Of a stretch of 64,000 bases of DNA, positions 21,639 through 31,128 are shown in pieces; the stretch's first letter is position 1, and the number at the start of each line of letters is the position of its first letter. The stretch is from the NCBI RefSeq assembly GCF_000090795.2, contig NW_003546259.1:452394-516393 (forward strand). The letters are read 5' to 3'. Made by a program: the position numbers and the translations under genes. Below the pieces are notes generated by a model. The model searched no databases, had not been told where the DNA came from, and worked only from the letters and a program-made list of their open reading frames with translations. The DNA is from Amphimedon queenslandica. Lineage: Eukaryota; Porifera; Demospongiae; Haplosclerida; Niphatidae.

Positions 21639-24060
21639 TCAGCATTCAATACCAAATTCAGTATACAAAAAGGTCTTGTGAGAAGAAGCAAGCTTGTCTT
21701 TGACATCCTCATTAATAAGAAGAGATGATGATACGAAAAAAGGGACAACTATTTTAAGACAAGCCATTTTGGCACAATAATGGGAGTTTGTGTCTTTACT
21801 TGGAGTACACCATAATCCAGTGGCACTGTTAAAGTATGGTTTTTTTCCAAGTCTAGCTACACATAAATCATGAGTTGGAATAGGAATACTACCATCAGCA
21901 GAATGTAAACTAGAACGACAAGATTGGCATACACGAATATTTCCACAAACGAATCGTAGTAGAAAAGGATTATTATTTGTTGGTTCCAGAGGATGACAAT
22001 TAAAGTAAGGTGGACAGTATCCATGTGACATAGTTTGTTGTTGAAAATTGCTAAGGCCACCTGGAAACCATTAGCCATACTGATGCTGTGACATTGGATA
22101 TATGTTTTGATATTGTGAAAAGCTTGGTGGGCCAGGGATCATAGGAGGTACAGTTGGTGATGCTGGTGAAGCATATATGGTCTCTGCTGAAGCAGCTGAA
22201 GAGTTTGTAACACCATGCACAAAAATATGAACAGGCTCAGAAATCTTACGCTTTCTAGGAGGCTTATCTCCCTTCTTCCCAACTCCTTTTGATGTACCAC
22301 TTTTAGATAGCTGTGTTAAGCTTGGAGAACACTTTTTCTTACAGTAACCTCTGAGAAACTCACGCAATTCAGATCCAAATTGAGCAGCTGCAACAGTGTG
22401 GCTACAAATTTTTAAAACAGCCTAATTAAGACAGCTCATTTCACAACAAAATGCTCCTTTCGAGTTACGAGAAACAATGTGAGGCTTTGTACTTGACTTT
22501 GAAGGAACAATAATTGTTCGAGGATCTGAATTTGTGAGACGAGGGCCGGCAACAACTGCACCTTGAGTACGAAGAAGTTCACTTGCTTTGTGCCAAATAC
22601 ACTTTAGTGTTTCTAGAGGAATGTTAACAATATCTGTTTCCTCTGGATTAATAGAAATAGGTGAGTAATCAGCAGTTCAATTGTTGATGCCATCGAACAC
22701 ACTAATTGGAGCTGTTGTGTAGACTTTCTTGATATGAATTTCTTTTTGCTTACTGGTCATATGCATCCACTGTAGCTGATTGACTTCTAAGTGCTTGTAT
22801 GAAGCACAAAAGCCATATGAACCTCTACCAATGACAGACATTTCAACAATTTTCTCTGCCTGCTGGACCAATCATGCATAGATTCATTAAATTTGTGCCA
22901 TTCTGATGCCTTATAGTGAGTCTTAGTGTGCATGACCCTATTCAGTGTTCACTATTATTGGTAAAGTAGGGAAAAGGAGGAATCCCTAAACCTGCTGCTT
23001 CTCTTATTGGTCTGAGCATACTATCTGTAACAGCCTCTGCTTTATAGCACAAAAACCAATCATAAAATGTGGCGGATTCTGCATTAGAGTTAGTACACTC
23101 TCTCTCATTCCATACTTTCTCTAAGGCTTGTAAACGTGACATAAAATTATCTGCATTAGTGGCATCCACCAGACCCTCAACATGTACACCATCTACAGTT
23201 TTCCCAAAAATATCCTCCAGAAAAGCATCAATAACACCAGATGATAAAAGAAAGGTCCTGTAACTTCCTCTTAATATTAGAACGAAAATGACGAAAACAA
23301 CATAAATGAAGTTCGGAAGCTGTGTCTGGAAAGCCTTGTAAAGTTCTTTCTCTCCATCTATACCAAAAGCTGTAATATTTCTTAGCAATGGCTTAAGGCT
23401 AATTAAAGTAGAAGCAAAGTAGTGATAAGAGGTGAACTTTTTGTCATGATGAACTAGGATCGGTCCTAGCATAATGGGATGGTTTTTCCTTGATCTGTGC
23501 TTGAGTAGCAAGTGCTGGTAAACGATAGGTGTCACATTGAAATCTCCAGATAGGTGTCACATTGAAATCTCCAAAATTGAACGTTGGATCGACACCCATT
23601 ATCGCAAAATCAGCTGGGTTGGTCAAGAACCGAACCATGTCATCCAGCTGCTGATCAGTACATAAGACTGCCATTGGCTCTGGTGCAGCAACAACAGATT
23701 GAACAAATGAATTGGACTTACATTGCAACATCACATTATAAAGAACGTCTTTTGAAGTATCTCCTTTACTAGTACTACATTTCTTATAATATGATATTTG
23801 CTTTTCATTTCGTGGAAGACAGCATGTAGCACGGGCATTAATAACTCCACCAGCTGCTGCTGTTATGTCTGATAGAATGCTTTTGGGAAATGTAGTGCTG
23901 TGTTGTATTCTTTCTGTGGTATTCTTCATTGTACGAGTATAAGGCTGATCCTTAGAATGCTTGGTATTACCATGAGGGCGGCCATTAATAGGGTGAGGGG
24001 CTCCTTCAAAACTATAGCAAACCAGACAATATTTAAAGCGAACCTCATCTTCATCTAAAG
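21639..24060 (-). pseudogene. MULE-family DDE transposase, fragmented
   Basis: Minus-strand pieces in order: about 24010-23535 with GGVINARATCCLPRNEKQIS and VRFLTNPADFAIMGVDPTFN (first catalytic Asp in VDPTF); 23535-22942 with MLGPILVHHDKK, LRNITAFGIDGEKELYKAF (GTDGE-like motif), DIFGKTVDGVHVEGLVD, FYDWFLCYKAE and PPFPYFTNNSE; 22871-22677 with YGFCASYKHLEVNQLQW; 22367-22071, a basic linker with KPPRKRKI; and 22031-21639, a cysteine-rich tail NPFLLRFVCGNIRVCQSC with HYCAKMACLK. Pieces are separated by frame changes and stops, including a duplicated stretch near 23530-23570. An N-terminal part continues upstream to about 24640 (DSESDFETECEVME). It would be about 900 residues when whole. Confidence 0.8.
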
Positions 24061-24970
24061 AAGGACAATGTCATTTTAGTGACTATACTGAGCAACAATG
24101 AAACTTACCAAATAGATAGTAAAATATTCTTTTAAAGTCTGAGTGAGGATCATGGCAATAATAAACACAAATAAGAGTAAAAGATTAATTATTTTCATCT
24201 GAGACTGAAGTATCAACTCCTGTGACTAGGCCTGCATGCTTCCAAACAAAAATTTTTGTGCACTTACGACCATTATGAATCCAGTGTCCACAATCATCAG
24301 CTTTGATGTCATCGGGATATCTAATTTGGTTAAATCAACCAAGAAAGTGATATTTTCTTCAACTCTAGTAAGATTTTTGTGCAGACTCTATCAAAAGCGT
24401 CCTTACAGTTTAACAATACTTTCACGGCTTCCTCATATGTGTAATGAGTGTTCTCTCCATATACAGGCACAGCCATATCATCATGTAGGTATCAAATACA
24501 ATGCCCGTCACTGTCATTAGCATTTTGTGAGTGAACACACTTTTGTTATGGCTCCATCACTTCACATTCAGTTTCAAAATCACTTTCAGAATCAGTACCA
24601 ACTACAATAAGTGGTTCCTTTGGCCGTCCATCCACAGAACTGCGGTGTGATGCTTTAAGACTCTAAGAGATGAGTCAGAATTTTATACACACTCTCAAAC
24701 AGGTAAAATGCTAGATCTACCTTAGACTTAGAGCTACAAGTATGTCTTCTTCATCATCAGAACTGGAACTGTCAAGAATTATGATTACATCATCTATAAG
24801 GGCAGCCATTTTAATGTTTAGATCTAAGTGCCGTGTGACCTGGCATGTGTAGCAACCACACCCAGGCTGTATTAATGGGTGTGGTCTCACACTTATAAAT
24901 GGCTCGTTTCGAAGTTTACAGTCCGGTCCGGTCCTGTCCAGTCCAGGTTTAAGGTCAGCCAGAAATTGTC

Positions 24971-25175
24971 ATGGATAATAACGATGATGGGAACAGCAGT
25001 AATGAGATGACCAAGAAATGACTGGGTTGAGAGGAGACCTAGGTGAGACTGGGTTAAGCCTAGACCCAGACATAAGTGGAATAAGTGAAGCTTTAAACAT
25101 GATTGGTTTTCACTTACCAGAAAATGGAGTCAGACATCTTGAGCAACCAGTTGAGGACTATGAGGTACCTGTATA
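24971..25175 (+). pseudogene. Counterpart of the acidic first exon in GTGACC copy 2
   Basis: ATG at 24971 opens MDNNDDGNSSNEMTKK, then stops at once. The rest aligns in order with the copy 1 exon (ISGISEAL-like, MIGFHLPENGV-like, EQPVEDYE) up to a GAG-GTACCT donor-like site. The MULE inserted directly before it. Broken by several stops. Confidence 0.45.
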
Positions 25176-25453
25176 GGTAAAGAGAGAGCAATGAACTTAA
25201 AGGAAAAGAGCAAGACTTGTGCTCTCCTTCACGCACTAAAGTAAAGAGTCTCACTCACAGTTATGGTGAGTTACATGTACAATACACATTAATGTACTAT
25301 CCCTCTTATACAGCATAACAAATACAAACACCCATACTCTCTCACTTGTTTTCGTCAATTACTCACATGTCTTCATCACTCACACACATGTCTCCGTCAC
25401 TCACTCAGTGATGGTAAGTTACATGTACTACAATACACAGTAAAACACTGTCC

Positions 25454-26827
25454 TGTCACAGAAAAATCTGTCCTACCCAAATTTTGTTCGATGAGACAAA
25501 ATATTTTATCCTAGGACAAAATCTTGCAGAAATATTTTGTCCTAGGCAAGCTTTTATTGTCCTATTATAGGACTAATTTTTTCGTCCTAAAATAATATAT
25601 GAAATATTTTTGTCCTAGGACATAATTATTGTATCTGAAATATTTTATCCTAGGAACAAAATATTATGCATATATAGACTGTTTTGATAAGGAAAATTTA
25701 CTTAGCACTCAATATTAATAATAATAATAATAATAATACATTTCATTATCACACAATAATTGTCTTCATGCAGTTTTTTACAACAATTACATGACCAAAC
25801 GTAGTCCTTATCAGTCCAAACATCTGGTATTTCTTCACACTCTACATGATACCACTCCTTACATTCAGAACATTTTACCATTCTTCCTTCATTACTATAG
25901 GTTGTCTGCACAGGCAGTATATAGGTAACCTGTATTCTTTGGATGGTCCAAGTAGGAAACAAAAACATCACATTCATTTCTAAGCATTATAAAAGATGGA
26001 AACGAAGCTTATGTGAAATATAGCTGCAAGAATTTGGGTCTTAACCAGCACAAATTGACATTGCTAAAGCAAGGGCAAATCTTACTGTCCATTTTCCCTT
26101 AATTTGCATACTAGGAATAATCACTTTAATTCCCTGTACTCGGTGCAATGCGGTATTGCTGCTATCTGTTCCCTGGTAAGTTTATCAATACCATCGCTGG
26201 GCAAGCTATCATATATCAGTTTGTTATAATTGATGCTTTGTCTTAATTACATGATTCAAATCATGAATACAGATGCATATACATACTGAGTTTGTCTACA
26301 AAAGCACAGATATCATACTACATACATACATCTATACACATAACTAAACTATTTAAAATACACAAAACACCTACACTGTCATGATATAGTTGACCATTCA
26401 GTCTTCTTGGTCTGGTAATATGGTTTCCCATTTTGAAGTGAAAACAAACTTTTCTGCTCTTTTTCATATCTGCCTCTTTCTGTTAGCACTACAACCTTCT
26501 GGACACTTTCTATCAGCTAAATACACAGCTCATGACAGCTGCCTTCTCCACAAGATCATCCTCTTCTTTCCTTGGTTTTTTACTCGGTTCTTGACACAGT
26601 CTGTCATCCTTCTTCGATCTGAAATCTTCTTCTACGTACTTTGAATGTATAATAAAGGGTCCCACATGCTTTGTACTTGTATTCCATAGATAAATAATTA
26701 AGGAACAAAGTCGAATACAAAAATTTATAGTTCCTTTACACTTTTCTTTTGGTAGGACAAAGAATTGCTGACGTGGACATAAAATATCACGTGATATTTT
26801 TATCCTAGGATAAATTTTTTTGTGACA
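25454..26827. mobile_element. 1.37 kb element with PHD-like finger gene
   Basis: The left tip TGTCACAGAAAAATCTGTCC and the right tip (inward TGTCACAAAAAAATTTATCC) are inverted repeats flanked by GTCC (25450-25453 and 26828-26831). The left subterminal 200 bp is a cluster of AGGACAAAATATTTTGTCCT palindromes; the right has GGATAAAAATATCACGTGAT. Inside is a minus-strand PHD-like finger frame. It lies inside GTGACC copy 2. The 4 bp duplication does not fix the superfamily; Chapaev-type elements are one possibility. Confidence 0.7.
25702..25977 (-). CDS. PHD-like zinc finger protein fragment
   Basis: A 91-residue frame from ATG at 25977. Residues about 31-68 read GRMVKCSECKEWYHVECEEI, then WTDKDYVWSCNCC: CxxC, then WYHxxC, then WxCxxC as in the second half of a PHD finger. 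PHD fingers read histone tails or act as zinc modules in some transposase-linked proteins. The first zinc pair of a full PHD is not evident in this frame and could lie in an upstream exon. The frame ends in isoleucine codons from a simple ATT repeat, so the true C-terminus may be spliced differently. It is the only recognisable coding in its element. Confidence 0.55.
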   Translation of the reverse strand: MNVMFLFPTWTIQRIQVTYILPVQTTYSNEGRMVKCSECKEWYHVECEEIPDVWTDKDYVWSCNCCKKLHEDNYCVIMKCIIIIIIINIEC

Positions 26828-27064
26828 GTCCCTCCTATACAGTACAATAAATACAATTTCACTTTCTCTTCAAATTACCTTTCAACATTTCTTACAGTGT
26901 CTTGTATCTTTGTGTGTTGCTTTACCTTTGTTTCACTTTAGGTCCTTCAACTGAGATCCTTTCACTGAAGTGGAAAAGATAATAATAACACTTACACACA
27001 TTAATGTTTATTTATAATAAAGATTATTGGTATATAAGATTCTACAAGCTCACTACTGTCTTTA

Positions 27065-27360
27065 AACTTTATACAGAGTGTCTAGAGTCTAGGCAGAGTT
27101 TCTAAAACTAACACAGGGTTAATAGATCTAACACAAGGTCACTCTAGGTAACACAGAGTTCCTTGAGCAAATCCAGGGTCGCTCAAGCAAACACCAAGTT
27201 ATTAAAGCTAAGCAAAAGTTGCTTGAGCTAAAACAGGGTCCTTAGAGCTGACTTTAAGGCTCTGAAGCGAACACATAGTCACTCGAGCTAACAAAGAGTT
27301 GCTGAAGCAAACCGTGAGTCACTTGAGCAAACAATGAGTCGGTCGACTACTCAGGCTTTA
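27065..27360. repeat. Degenerate minisatellite, inverted counterpart of 18088-18360
   Basis: About eleven units around GAGCTAACACAGGGTCACTC, on the strand opposite to the copy 1 array, as expected for an inverted element copy. Confidence 0.8.
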
Positions 27361-27451
27361 CTAAAGTAATTATAAACTTTACAATACAACTAATATTTAC
27401 CTTTTTTGTCTTTCCAGCTTGAGTAAAAGCAGTAACATTAAACAGAACCCT

Positions 27452-27640
27452 TCACCAAGCAGGAGAAGGCCATTTTCCTTTCCCATGACACGAAAAATTA
27501 TGAATACTTCTAATAAAATTTTTAAAGCGCTTTTTCTCCACAAAATGAATTGGGCTGCTCCTACTACCTCTACCTCTTTGAGGGGCTGTAACTAAGCAAC
27601 CATAAGGCAGATTGGGGTCAAACCTTCGCAAATGGGATGA
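27452..27640 (-). CDS. Unrecognised conserved frame in GTGACC copy 2
   Basis: The minus-strand frame reads DPNLPYGCLVTAPQRGRG, SSPIHFVEKKRFKNFIRS and KGKWPSPAW before a stop. It aligns residue by residue with 17811-17999, and most differences are single substitutions. There is no ATG at a matching place, so it is probably an internal or last exon. No family recognised. Confidence 0.45.
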   Translation of the reverse strand, partial: SSHLRRFDPNLPYGCLVTAPQRGRGSRSSPIHFVEKKRFKNFIRSIHNFSCHGKGKWPSPAW

Positions 27641-27908
27641 GCAAAGCTTGCTTTACAACTCTGTACATTAATCTCAAAATCGATTTTTTTTGCGCCATAA
27701 AGGCCCTTTTGTTCAATTATGGGCACATTTTAATTCTGAAAATGGCTTCCACCGTGAACTACCATAATGCGGAAAATTTTTGAGAGACAAAAGTTTGGCA
27801 AATGCACTTACAATGGAAAATTGGTGAAAAAAATTTTGGTGAATAACAAGCTAAGCAAAACCACACCAACTGAACCACGCCTACCAATTATTCTGCTCAT
27901 GGATTGAA

Positions 27909-28445
27909 ATGGCAACTGCTGCTTTTACTCCAGAGTCAATTGTTAGAGGCTATCATGTGTCTTGTAATGTCTGGGATGCAGCTATCAATGAAGTTTTGCA
28001 TTGTGAAAAAGAAATGAATAGGAAGGACACCTTTGCTGTTGCTGTCATGAAATTTGGTGCTGGTACAGTTGGTCATGTACCGCATTTGTTATCAAGTGTA
28101 TGCTCTATCTTTATAAGAAGAGGGCGGTTAATAGCTTGCCGAGTGACGGGATCAAGAAGATACTCTAGAGATTTGTCACAAAGTGGAGTTGAAACCCCTT
28201 GTCAATTGATTTTTGAGGGACCCATTCATGACACAAATAAAGTAGAGAGATTATTGCACAAAGTGCTGCCACTTTCACCAGCAGGCACAAGTAATATGTC
28301 GGATCTACCAGTGTGCAATGATGAGCCTCCTCTTGTTGTTCAAGTTGATGCAGTACCTGCTGTCATTGTAATAGGATCTGAGGATAATGCAGTAACAAGT
28401 AAAACAGGAAACTTACATTACTTGAGAATGATTTTGAAGATCTGA
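27909..28445 (+). CDS. HIRAN domain, N-terminal part of a HIRAN-protease gene
   Basis: An open 178-residue frame from ATG at 27909. Residues about 10-105 are a HIRAN domain: VRGYHVSCNVWDAAI, MNRKDTFAVAVMKFG, TVGHVPHLLSS, GRLIACRVTGSRRYSRDLSQ and GVETPCQLIFEG. The spacing matches the family (GYHVYQ, N-x-x-D-x-F-A-V-A, VGHxPxxxS, GGLExPC). After residue 120 there is a linker up to NLHYLRMILKI. The next frame resumes LENDFEDLICGRG and runs into the protease, so this is probably the first half of one fused protein. Role inferred: DNA-end or structure binding that helps the element. Confidence 0.85.
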   Translation: MATAAFTPESIVRGYHVSCNVWDAAINEVLHCEKEMNRKDTFAVAVMKFGAGTVGHVPHLLSSVCSIFIRRGRLIACRVTGSRRYSRDLSQSGVETPCQLIFEGPIHDTNKVERLLHKVLPLSPAGTSNMSDLPVCNDEPPLVVQVDAVPAVIVIGSEDNAVTSKTGNLHYLRMILKI

Positions 28446-28459
28446 TATGTGGAAGAGGC

Positions 28460-28887
28460 TCACACAAGATCATATCTATTATGCACAAGAGTTACTTACA
28501 ACTCAGTTTTCAACCATCAATGGATTGTAGTCAACACTTTTACAGAACAAGCCAGTGACTATTAAGGAAGATCTGAAGGATAAGCTTCAAATTGTACAAT
28601 GTAATGACAACCACTGGATTGCTGCTTCTAACATTAAGTATGATGCTGATTGTGATGTAGCCATCTATGACTTCATTTATTGTGCATTAAATGTTGAAGC
28701 AGAAACTGTAAAATGCATTTTGTTTGAAGTGGGAAAACAAAAGTCTAAAATTAAAGTTATGGACTGTCAAAAACAAAGTGGTGGAATGGACTGTGGACTT
28801 TTGGCTGTAGCCTTTATTACATCCATAGCACATGGCCAAGAACCTGTAAAACTACAGTACCTGCAGGATGAAATGCGAAATCATTAA
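28460..28887 (+). pseudogene. C48 (Ulp1-like) cysteine protease domain
   Basis: From about 28460 one frame reads a short entry segment, HIYYAQELLTTQFSTINGL, then a stop, then VTIKEDLKDKLQIVQCNDNH onwards to 28887. Counting from the ATG at 28555, His20 (NDNHW), Asp39 (IYDF), Gln74 and Cys80 (KQSGGMDCG) fit the H-D-Q-C catalytic set of C48 enzymes, with Gln six residues before Cys as in Ulp1. Such enzymes cut SUMO or related tags. All four catalytic residues survive. Visible faults are the frame change after HIRAN (about 28440-28460) and the stop at about 28526. Close parallel at 62308-62632. Confidence 0.75.
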
Positions 28888-29160
28888 GTGAAGTGCTTTG
28901 AAGCCCAAAAAATGGAGCCATTTCCATGCAAATGAGAGCATAGTTATTATCATGCATTGACAGCAATGAAGATTATGATAATGAGCCTTATTATAACAAT
29001 ATGATTAATGATCTATAATAAATGAAAGTTATTTTAATGGATAATAAGTGATTAATGAATAATAATAAATGTAAATAAGTGACTAAATCAATCAATGATA
29101 ATGAATGTGCTTGTGTCGTGATGAAAGTTAATTATCTATACCAGCAGCTTTAAATCCATT

Positions 29161-30751
29161 GACTATAATTTCAGAATGGGACTTAAAGTAATGGTACAAA
29201 CTTAAGAATTATTATTTTCTGAAGATATGACTCCATCGTGAGCTCATTTGACCAGTTATTAATACTGAAAGTAACATCCCAAACATGTAGAAACACTACG
29301 GAAGGTAAGCACTCGTTATTCTTGCCCTGATACAGTAATTAAGGTCGCAAGAAATCACCAGATAGTGTACTAGCAATAACGGCTGTGACCTGTCTTTTGT
29401 GTGTAATACCAGCAACGGCAACTCTTTTTTCCCAAACTTCTCCATAGTCCATTCGGATACAGGCACGTAATAGATCCCTGTCTGATCCCAATTTATGACT
29501 AGGTGAGATGGAATTTCCTCAATTTGAATGACACTTTTGACAGTAAAGAGGAACTCCTGCTTTAAAGGGTAACTACGATTAATTTTTTTGATTGTGCAAT
29601 AATCAAGTCACAGTATCTATACAACAAATGAACAACAGTTATGCACTTATTTCCATCAAAAAGTCTTTCACTGCAAGAAAATGCACTTTCAATTTCATCG
29701 TATTTGCTGGCAGCCATCTTCCTGTTTCAGCAACAATGCGGGGCATGCAATTTGTGAAGTCATCAGATGAATTAATGGCTGTTCGTTGCATCTCTTTCAA
29801 GCAGAAAAAAATGTGTTATAATAGCTGCAATAATGCAAAACAAGGACAATTTTATACTGCTTCCACTCCCAGATGATACTGTCTTAAAGAATATGTGGGT
29901 TTATCAGCTAAAAGAAGAACTAGAGATGAATGATCAGGCCCAAGCACGTTCTTCATTTTTATAGGAATCATGTCACCATATCATTTGGGAATGATTGCAG
30001 CATAAAATTGTCCTTGTTTTGTATTATTGACAGCTATTATAACTCATCTATTCTGCATGAAAGAGACGCTAAGAACAGCCATCAATTCATCTGATGACAT
30101 CACAAATTGCAGTCCCCCGCATTGTTGCTAAAAAAGGAAGATGGCTGCCAGCAAAAAAGATGACATGTAAAGTGCATTATCTCACAAGTAAAAGACTTTT
30201 TGAAGGAAATTAATGCATATCTGTTGTTCATTTGTTGTCTAGATACTGTTACTTAATTATTGAAAAATCAAAAAAATTAATCTTATTTACCCTTTAAAAG
30301 TTCAAAATCAGCCACAGACACTTGGGCCTTTGTAGTGCCTTTACGTTTGACGAAACTGATTCGTTTTCAAAATTTTTTCCCCAATGCTTTGTTAAACAAA
30401 TATGCCCCCGTTCACATTTAGTAAATTGGCATCCCTCTTGATAACAATACCTCGAGCACTTGCAATCGTAATGGCTGTATTCACAACTCCTCCTTTCTCA
30501 CGCAGCTTTGTAACATAAGCATTCAATTGAACTTCTAAGTCTTCAAATAAAGTCAGTTGACCTCTCCTTTTATCTGGCAATTCTGTGATATCTATATCAG
30601 TGGAATTTCCAGACCCCTCACCTGACTCTCTTCTCTTTCGCCTCATCCCATCATTATAGCAATTTCTAAACCTTTGGACACTTATCTCTTCCAGTTCAAT
30701 ATCAAGATACTTTGTTTGAAAGTACCTCGTGGAGGCTGTTACTCTATACAA
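29161..30751 (-). pseudogene. DDE_1 transposase split by a hairpin element
   Basis: Minus strand: 30751-30392 reads an acidic and basic start, then LPDKRRGQLTLFEDLEVQLN, KLREKGGVVNTAITIASARG and LLNVNGGIFV. After a frame change it continues FVKRKGTTKAQVSVADFELL up to the nested element at 30293. On its other side (29565) the same frame resumes KQEFLFTVKSVIQIEEIPSH, LVINWDQTGIYYVPVSEWTM (first catalytic Asp in NWDQTG) and later NNWSNELTMESYLQKII at about 29180. The part with the second and third Asp is not seen and is probably deleted. Same family as the transposases at 10168-11450 and 62820-63890. Confidence 0.85.
29566..30293. mobile_element. 728 bp foldback element in TTAA
   Basis: Left arm about 29566-29870 and right arm about 29990-30293 are inverted copies of each other along about 305 bp, clearly similar throughout. 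The tips are AGGGTAA and TTACCCT, flanked by TTAA (29562-29565 and 30294-30297). Removing the element and one TTAA joins the transposase codons exactly (D-F-E-L-L-K-Q-E-F), so the borders are firm. TTAA plus an AGGG tip fits Kolobok elements, and the Kolobok-like element at 60174 starts with the same AGGGTAA. Confidence 0.93.
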
Positions 30752-31128
30752 AGCAGCTTTGTTACCAATTAAAGTCTTTTGACTGGGGGTAAGTATACGG
30801 TAAGGGCCTCTTTGACATGCCTATCTTAAGCTCATTTTTGACCTTTATTTATTGTAGCAATAGTAGATGAAGGAACCATCTCCTTCTGTTGTCCATCTGG
30901 AGATGGGAGCACATCATTCTGCCTTTACATCTTCTTAACATATTTGTAAAGAGATATCACTACATCAACACACTACACACACGCTCACCTAGCTCATTAA
31001 AATTAGCCACACCTCTAATCTACCACACCTTAAAACTGGCATAAAAATTTGGGTAGAACTTTTATTTGGCAAATGGAAATGCATTTGCCAAATCCGCCGA
31101 AGTATTCTCCCTCCAAAATTTTCCGCTG

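Larger units (their letters stand above)
21035..24961. mobile_element. MULE-type transposon with 9 bp duplication
   Basis: The left tip GGCTGACCTTAAAACCTGGA and the reverse-complementary right tip ending at 24960/24961 extend about 60 bp. They include an unusual GGACTGGACAGGACCGGACC run. The 9 bp GAAATTGTC occurs at 21026-21034 and 24962-24970; duplications of 8-10 bp are typical of Mutator-like elements. The minus strand encodes the transposase (23995-21639 and upstream). It is inserted in GTGACC element copy 2 and itself contains a 414 bp MITE. Confidence 0.92.
20420..27726. mobile_element. GTGACC-tip element copy 2, swollen by nested insertions
   Basis: The left tip GTGACCATAATTGACAAAAG at 20420 and the right tip (inward GTGCCCATAATTGAACAAAA) at 27726 are inverted repeats, both flanked by ATTT (20416-20419, 27727-27730). 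Its left end matches the right end of copy 1 and its right end matches the left end of copy 1, so the two copies lie in opposite orientation 745 bases apart. Inside are a 3.9 kb MULE (21035-24961) and a 1.37 kb PHD-finger element (25454-26827). Without these the element would be about 2.0 kb, close to copy 1. Confidence 0.8.
27767..31128. mobile_element. Second DDE_1 transposon, with HIRAN-protease cargo
   Basis: The left end ATGCGGAAAATTTTTGAGAG and the right end (inward CAGCGGAAAATTTTGGAGGG) are inverted repeats next to TA on both sides (27765-27766, 31129-31130). A shared GGCAAATGCA word lies further in on both ends. It is 3,362 bp including a 728 bp nested hairpin element. The plus strand carries HIRAN (27909-28445) and a C48/Ulp1-like protease (28460-28887). 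The minus strand carries a DDE_1 transposase (30751-29161). The two transcription units converge, unlike the divergent layout of the element at 9258. Confidence 0.8.

Noticed and set aside
23069-23772. Plus-strand frames within the MULE
   Set aside because: They are antisense to the clear MULE transposase blocks.
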